Assembly (NCBI GenBank): GCA_002496955.1
Contig: DALZ01000052.1
Span: 2,351 to 13,238 of the forward strand
DNA: 10,888 bases
Direction: 5' to 3'
Source of the DNA: Euryarchaeota archaeon UBA128
GTDB lineage: Archaea; Thermoplasmatota; Poseidoniia; Poseidoniales; Poseidoniaceae
Shown here: positions 7,491 through 10,888 of the stretch, piece after piece
How positions within the stretch are numbered: position 1 is the first letter of the stretch
Layout: every line of letters starts with the position of its first letter
Notes under the pieces: model-generated
Told to the model about the DNA's origin: nothing
Databases searched by the model: none
Seen by the model: the letters and a program-made list of their open reading frames with translations, nothing else
Translations under genes and position numbers: made by a program

Positions 7491-8537
7491 ATGATGGAAT
7501 CCATAATAGAATGCGTACCTAATATTTCTGAAGGCAGGGATAACGACATCATTCAACAAATCATAAACTCTGTTGAACAGAGTAGCAGATGCTCGATACT
7601 CGGTGTAGAGCCTGACAGAGATTACAACCGAACTGTGATAACCATTGCTGGCAACCCGGCTGATGTCTATCAGGCAGCTTACCAGATAATCAAGGCTTCA
7701 ATCGAGCTTATCGATATGAGTAATCATGAAGGTGAACATCCTAGATTGGGGGCTGTTGATGTCTGCCCATTCATACCTTTGAGTAATTACTCGATGGAGG
7801 AATGCTCTAGCCTTGCTAGAAAACTTGCTAAGTCGGTAGCAGAGGATTTTGGGGTATGTACGTTCCTCTACGGATATGCTGCTACGAAACCTGAACGAAA
7901 ATTACTGTCTTCTTTACGCAGAGGAGAATATGAGGGGCTGCAAGCACGATTATCTGACTCAGACGAATTGCACACAGAAGCGACAAAAAAACCTGATTTT
8001 GGTCCCGAGGAATGGACTGATTCGGCAAGAAAAACGGGTGGTATAACAATTGGCTCCAGAGATATATTAGTAGCATACAACGTTAATGTTGATGAAACAG
8101 ATGCCACCGTTGCAAAAAAAATCGGCTCAATAATTAGGGGATCTGGTAGAATGATAAAGAATCCTAGTGGCAAAAAGTTGCGCGTGCGGGGTATGTTAGA
8201 TGAAGTCCAAGGAATGGGAGTTACTTTGGAATCCCATTCAATCAGCCAAGTTTCAATGAACATTTTGGATGTAAATAAATGTCCAATCCACAAGACCTAT
8301 GAAATCTGTAAATCAATTGCTAAAGATCATAATACCCAATTAAAGGGGAGTGAATTGGTTGGTTTAGTCCCACTTAGCGCGATGATTGAGAGTGGAAAAT
8401 GGTTCTCATCGGACGCTAACGCCGATGAAGAAACCCTTGTTAACTCGGCGATAGAAGGTTTGGGGTTATCAACACTTCATGAATTCAATCCAAATATACG
8501 GATTATCGAATGGGCACTGAGGAGGGGTAGCAGTTGA
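7491..8537 (+). CDS. glutamate formiminotransferase (FTCD N-terminal type)
   Basis: Transfers the formimino group of N-formimino-L-glutamate, from histidine breakdown, to tetrahydrofolate, giving glutamate and 5-formimino-THF in the cytosol. The protein matches the formiminotransferase half of vertebrate FTCD: IIECVPNISEGRD (5-17), DRDYNRTVITIAG (42-54), SNHEGEHPRLGAVDVCPFIP (77-96, which holds the equivalent of the catalytic His82 of the pig enzyme), FLYGYAA, a GEYEGL block, KTGGITIGSRDILVAYNVN and the RGMLDEVQGMGVTLE segment in the second subdomain. At 348 residues it is somewhat longer than many stand-alone bacterial versions, with the extra length in the C-terminal tail. The ATG at 7491 is followed at once by a second ATG, and no good SD precedes it. 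It overlaps the cyclodeaminase gene by 4 bases, so the two enzymes fused in animals are made as a translationally coupled pair. Confidence 0.95.
   Translation: MMESIIECVPNISEGRDNDIIQQIINSVEQSSRCSILGVEPDRDYNRTVITIAGNPADVYQAAYQIIKASIELIDMSNHEGEHPRLGAVDVCPFIPLSNYSMEECSSLARKLAKSVAEDFGVCTFLYGYAATKPERKLLSSLRRGEYEGLQARLSDSDELHTEATKKPDFGPEEWTDSARKTGGITIGSRDILVAYNVNVDETDATVAKKIGSIIRGSGRMIKNPSGKKLRVRGMLDEVQGMGVTLESHSISQVSMNILDVNKCPIHKTYEICKSIAKDHNTQLKGSELVGLVPLSAMIESGKWFSSDANADEETLVNSAIEGLGLSTLHEFNPNIRIIEWALRRGSS
8521..8525 (+). promoter_or_regulatory. Shine-Dalgarno of the cyclodeaminase gene
   Basis: GGAGG inside the last codons of the formiminotransferase gene lies 8 bases before the TTG at 8534. 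The first in-frame ATG (8549) is 23 bases away, too far, so this site decides in favour of the TTG start and the 4-base TTGA overlap. Confidence 0.8.
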
Positions 8538-9157
8538 ATTGGTCCGAGATGAGTCTGACTGACTTCCAAAATGCGCTTGCTTCAGATGACCCAACACCAG
8601 GTGGCGGAACTGCGAGCGCAGTTGCATTAGGCCATTCTGCAGCTTTGGTAGCAATGGTGGCCAATCTCACTATTGGTAACAAAAAATGGGCTGATGGTTG
8701 GGAAATCGCTAAGCATGCGTTACAGGTTTCGCAAAAAATCATGACCATGGCCGGTGATTTAGCAGAACAAGATAGTGATGCATTTGATGATGTTATGGCA
8801 GCGTTTCGTTTGCCAAAGTTAACAGATGAGGATATCAAAACTAGACGTGAACACATAAGAAATTCTACTTTAAAGGCTGCCCAAATACCCTACAAGACAG
8901 CTGAGTTCAGCCTAGACTTACTAAATAGCATAAAGCAATTATCGTTGTGTTGCAATGGAAACGCGATTTCTGATTTAGGAGTCGCGGCCTTACTCGCATC
9001 AGCAAGTTGTAAAGGAGCGCTGTTCAATGTCGAGATTAACCTGAACTCTTTACCAGAAGAGATGGGTCATTCAATGAGGGACAACCTTAGTTCTATGAAT
9101 GAAGAGTGCAGACATATTTCCAAGAAAGTCATGCACACAGTTAAAGAAAGATTGTGA
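8534..9157 (+). CDS. formimidoyltetrahydrofolate cyclodeaminase (FTCD C-terminal type)
   Basis: Converts 5-formimino-THF to 5,10-methenyl-THF and ammonia, passing the histidine-derived one-carbon unit into the folate pool. The 207-residue protein is a typical all-helical cyclodeaminase domain: DDPTPGGGTASAVALG (18-33), the glycine-rich folate-binding loop of the family, followed by AALVAMVANLTIGNKKW (36-52), a DSDAFDDVMAAFRLPK block (81-96) and GNAISDLGVAALLASASCKG with NVEINLNSL near the C-terminus. It starts at a TTG that shares TTGA with the stop of the formiminotransferase gene, preceded by a strong GGAGG. The two proteins presumably pass the folate intermediate between them, as the fused animal enzyme does. 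The TGA at 9155-9157 abuts the stop codon of the opposing MetRS gene. Confidence 0.95.
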   Translation: MNWSEMSLTDFQNALASDDPTPGGGTASAVALGHSAALVAMVANLTIGNKKWADGWEIAKHALQVSQKIMTMAGDLAEQDSDAFDDVMAAFRLPKLTDEDIKTRREHIRNSTLKAAQIPYKTAEFSLDLLNSIKQLSLCCNGNAISDLGVAALLASASCKGALFNVEINLNSLPEEMGHSMRDNLSSMNEECRHISKKVMHTVKERL

Positions 9158-9508
9158 TTACCTCACCAACGAACCGCTACCGATATCTCCGTCGATAGTC
9201 ACTAAACGAACATTGCCCGCCTCATCATCAGCAGCGAGAATCATACCTTCTGAGGTAATCCCTCTTAGTGGCCTTGGTTGCAAGTTTGCGACAAACACAA
9301 CTGATTTGCCTACCAATTCTTCAATTGCATAATATTTCTTGATGCCTGCACATATTGTTCTTCCACCGCTGCCATCATCAAGTTGGATAACATACAACTT
9401 ATCTGCATTTGGGTGATTGTCAACGCTGATTATTCTTCCAATCCTGAGCTCCACCTTAAGAAAATCATCAAAATTTAGATAAGTTACTCCTTCTAATTCA
9501 TCATTCAT
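9158..9508 (-). other. possible internal translation product: free 116-residue tRNA-binding domain of MetRS
   Basis: An ATG at 9508-9506, in frame with MetRS, is preceded by GGAGG with a 7-base spacer. Initiation here would give a 116-residue protein made almost only of the Trbp111-like OB fold, similar in size to stand-alone Trbp111 and to the separate MetRS beta proteins of some archaea. The site falls in the flexible linker, exactly where a free domain would begin. Whether it is used is inference; a Lys/Gly-rich linker encoded by AAA and GGA codons could produce the same string by chance. Confidence 0.4.
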
Positions 9509-10888
9509 ATTTTTTCCTCCTTTTTTCCCGCCTTTAACCGAGTGTAATACCTCATTATTTTCATCAATTCTGTCTTCGACTAACGACTGCTCTTGCTCTA
9601 GAATATCACTGAGATCTAAACGGTTAAACAATGGTTCTGGCGACATACTACTCCACTTTATCGGACAATTCCAATTAACTGCTTCCCCCCAGTGGATTTT
9701 ATCAACTTGTCCTGACTCACCCAAAGAATTCCAAAGCCTTTGGGAACTGAACGGCATAAAAGGTTGCATAACAATCGCTAGAAACCGGCAAATGCGCCAT
9801 CCAAAGGCTAGAGTTGCTAACGCACTTTCAGATTCTTTGCTGCTCCTGTTTTCTAATTTCAAATACTTCCAAGGTTCGGCAGCTTGAATTATTTGATTAC
9901 CATACTGCGCTGACTTCATAGCAGTTCTGAGTGCTTCTTTGTAACGATGTCTATCCAAAGATTGAGATATTTCCAAGTGCATTTGTTCAAGTTTTACAGT
10001 ATGTAACATATTGATAGACTTGTCCTCTAAGTGCTTGTATGGATTGCCATCCACCATTGACAACCGATTACCAAGTGTGAGGATTCTGTGAACGAAATTG
10101 CCATATGCTGCATTAAGTTCTGCGTTGATTTTTTCAACGAAATCTGGCCAATTAAAATCAGTATCGTGATTTTCTGGCATGTTGATACACAGATAATAGC
10201 GTAATGTATCTGGGTCATAGCGTTCGAGGAAGGACGGTAACCAGACTGCGTGTTTGCGAGATTTGGAAAACTGCCCACCTGCCAACATCAAATATTCCAT
10301 CGCTGGAACATTACTTTCAAGGGCCATTTGCCCGGGTTTGGGAAGCGTAACGGGAGTGTTGATGTCGAGACCTGCATTCGCGTGATTTAGACCCATAATC
10401 AAAGCAGGCCAAATTATTGTGTGGAATGGGATGTTGTCTTTCCCTAAGAAATAGAGGTGCTTTGGTTGATTGCCTTGCTCATCAACATTCCACCACTGCT
10501 TCCAAGCATCTGCACCCAAGTCATGTCCATTTGGCTCAGCAAATCTCCTCGCCCAAATTTGGGCACAGGTCGAATAGCCCTGAACAGCCTCAAACCACAC
10601 ATAAATACACTTGCCGTCCCACTCACCACCGTCTAGTGGCAATGGGATTCCCCAATTGAGATCCCTAGTCACTGCCCTAGATCGTAAACCCATCTCAAGC
10701 CACTGTTTCGTCATAGCCCTTACATTGGGTTTCCAAGATTTCTGCTGCTGGTTAGCATGCTGTTCCAACACTGATTGGAATAAATCTAATCGATAAAAGA
10801 AGTGATCTGTATCTCGCACTTCAATCTTGTTGTCAGGGTTCATTTTTGACCTAGGGTTGTTTAGTTCGATTGCCTCATACGTCGCACC
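9158..10888 (-). CDS. metG: methionyl-tRNA synthetase, partial (N-terminus beyond the right edge), with fused C-terminal tRNA-binding domain
   Basis: Attaches methionine to its tRNA. The frame is open to base 10888 (576 residues visible). The missing part is the N-terminal catalytic half with the HIGH motif and zinc knuckle. The ATG at 10843 is internal, because the codons before it continue the family pattern (ELNNPRSKMNP). Seen in order: DTDHFFYRLD, LNWGIPLP, YVWFEAVQGY, FLGKDNIPFHTIIWPA, then FSKSRKH at about 10255-10272, which corresponds to the KMSKS loop. An anticodon-binding helical domain runs to about 9640. A KGGKKGGKN linker leads to a Trbp111/EMAP-II-like domain (FLKVELRIGRI, HPNADKLYVIQLDDG, CAGIKKYY, LQPRPLRGITSEGMILAA) at the C-terminus. 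In some archaea this domain is a separate protein; here it is fused but has its own SD and ATG. The TAA stop abuts the cyclodeaminase TGA. Confidence 0.95.
   Translation of the reverse strand, partial: GATYEAIELNNPRSKMNPDNKIEVRDTDHFFYRLDLFQSVLEQHANQQQKSWKPNVRAMTKQWLEMGLRSRAVTRDLNWGIPLPLDGGEWDGKCIYVWFEAVQGYSTCAQIWARRFAEPNGHDLGADAWKQWWNVDEQGNQPKHLYFLGKDNIPFHTIIWPALIMGLNHANAGLDINTPVTLPKPGQMALESNVPAMEYLMLAGGQFSKSRKHAVWLPSFLERYDPDTLRYYLCINMPENHDTDFNWPDFVEKINAELNAAYGNFVHRILTLGNRLSMVDGNPYKHLEDKSINMLHTVKLEQMHLEISQSLDRHRYKEALRTAMKSAQYGNQIIQAAEPWKYLKLENRSSKESESALATLAFGWRICRFLAIVMQPFMPFSSQRLWNSLGESGQVDKIHWGEAVNWNCPIKWSSMSPEPLFNRLDLSDILEQEQSLVEDRIDENNEVLHSVKGGKKGGKNMNDELEGVTYLNFDDFLKVELRIGRIISVDNHPNADKLYVIQLDDGSGGRTICAGIKKYYAIEELVGKSVVFVANLQPRPLRGITSEGMILAADDEAGNVRLVTIDGDIGSGSLVR
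9510..9526 (+). terminator. possible T-rich terminator of the PAN-formiminotransferase-cyclodeaminase transcript
   Basis: On the plus strand two runs of six T (9510-9515 and 9521-9526) are separated by CCTCC. Archaeal RNA polymerase often stops at T-rich tracts without a hairpin. I saw no T6 run nearer to the cyclodeaminase stop at 9157, so this is a candidate end point about 350 bases downstream, antisense to metG. Weak, since the same bases are explained by the Lys/Gly linker codons of MetRS. Confidence 0.2.
9516..9520 (-). promoter_or_regulatory. internal Shine-Dalgarno within metG
   Basis: The minus strand reads GGAGG followed by AAAAAAT and ATG (9508). The sequence and 7-base spacing are as good as those at the gene starts elsewhere in this window (8521-8525 and 2005-2001). 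The A-rich spacer should be poorly structured, which would favour ribosome access. Confidence 0.5.

Noticed and set aside
7868..8293. 141-codon open frame on the minus strand opposite the formiminotransferase gene.
   Set aside because: It is antisense to a fully convincing enzyme, has no recognisable domain and looks like a codon-bias shadow. The same holds for 8503-8856 (minus) and 1692-1982, 4005-4262 and 5565-5867 (plus).
9509..9532. Programmed ribosomal frameshift at the A-rich stretch in metG.
   Set aside because: The A runs are not in the X-XXY-YYZ register of the zero frame, and the zero frame continues through a complete tRNA-binding domain.
10841..10843. MetRS beginning at the ATG at 10843, giving a truncated synthetase without the HIGH motif.
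   Set aside because: The reading frame continues upstream to the window edge with family-like residues (ELNNPRSK), so the gene is simply cut by the window.
1..10888. Mobile elements, CRISPR arrays, tRNA or rRNA genes, or a defence system.
   Set aside because: No transposase or integrase motifs, regularly spaced repeats, tRNA-like cloverleafs or rRNA signatures were seen; nearly all bases are used by recognised metabolic and housekeeping genes.

Overview
This is a gene-dense window of moderate-to-low GC content, with no gap over 300 bases and no sign of rRNA, tRNA, CRISPR or insertion sequences. It is almost certainly archaeal. Three genes point there: a proteasome-activating nucleotidase (PAN) ending in an HbYX-type tail, an MBF1-type transcription factor with an N-terminal zinc ribbon, and Tsr3, an rRNA aminocarboxypropyltransferase of archaea and eukaryotes. 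Strong GGAGG Shine-Dalgarno (SD) sites and tightly overlapping genes also rule out a eukaryote. Gene content makes a euryarchaeal or Thermoplasmatota-like heterotroph my best guess, but I cannot fix the lineage from this window.

Layout. A minus-strand run occupies positions 6136 down to 1: mbf1, tsr3, fdhD, a formate-dehydrogenase-like molybdopterin oxidoreductase, an MFS transporter, and the N-terminal 238 residues of urocanate hydratase (hutU), which leaves the window at base 1. A plus-strand run starts from a short divergent intergenic region (6137-6224): PAN, glutamate formiminotransferase and formimidoyl-THF cyclodeaminase. Methionyl-tRNA synthetase lies on the minus strand at the right. 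It meets the cyclodeaminase stop codon to stop codon with no spacer and runs off at base 10888, so its N-terminal catalytic part is not seen.

How the genes work together. HutU, formiminotransferase and cyclodeaminase are steps of the folate-linked histidine degradation route (urocanate to imidazolonepropionate; formiminoglutamate to glutamate plus 5,10-methenyl-THF). They sit in two opposite operons about 7 kb apart. Histidine ammonia-lyase and imidazolonepropionase are not visible. FdhD is the sulfurtransferase that activates the molybdenum cofactor of the adjacent oxidoreductase. That oxidoreductase has no electron-transfer subunit beside it. PAN, MBF1, Tsr3 and MetRS are protein turnover and translation genes.

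The most interesting observation is a strong internal ribosome binding site inside the MetRS gene (GGAGG, 7-nt spacer, in-frame ATG). It lies exactly at the linker before the C-terminal tRNA-binding domain, so one gene might yield both the full synthetase and a free 116-residue Trbp111-like protein. A second is a near-symmetric TATA-like element between mbf1 and PAN, placed to give a leaderless mbf1 mRNA.
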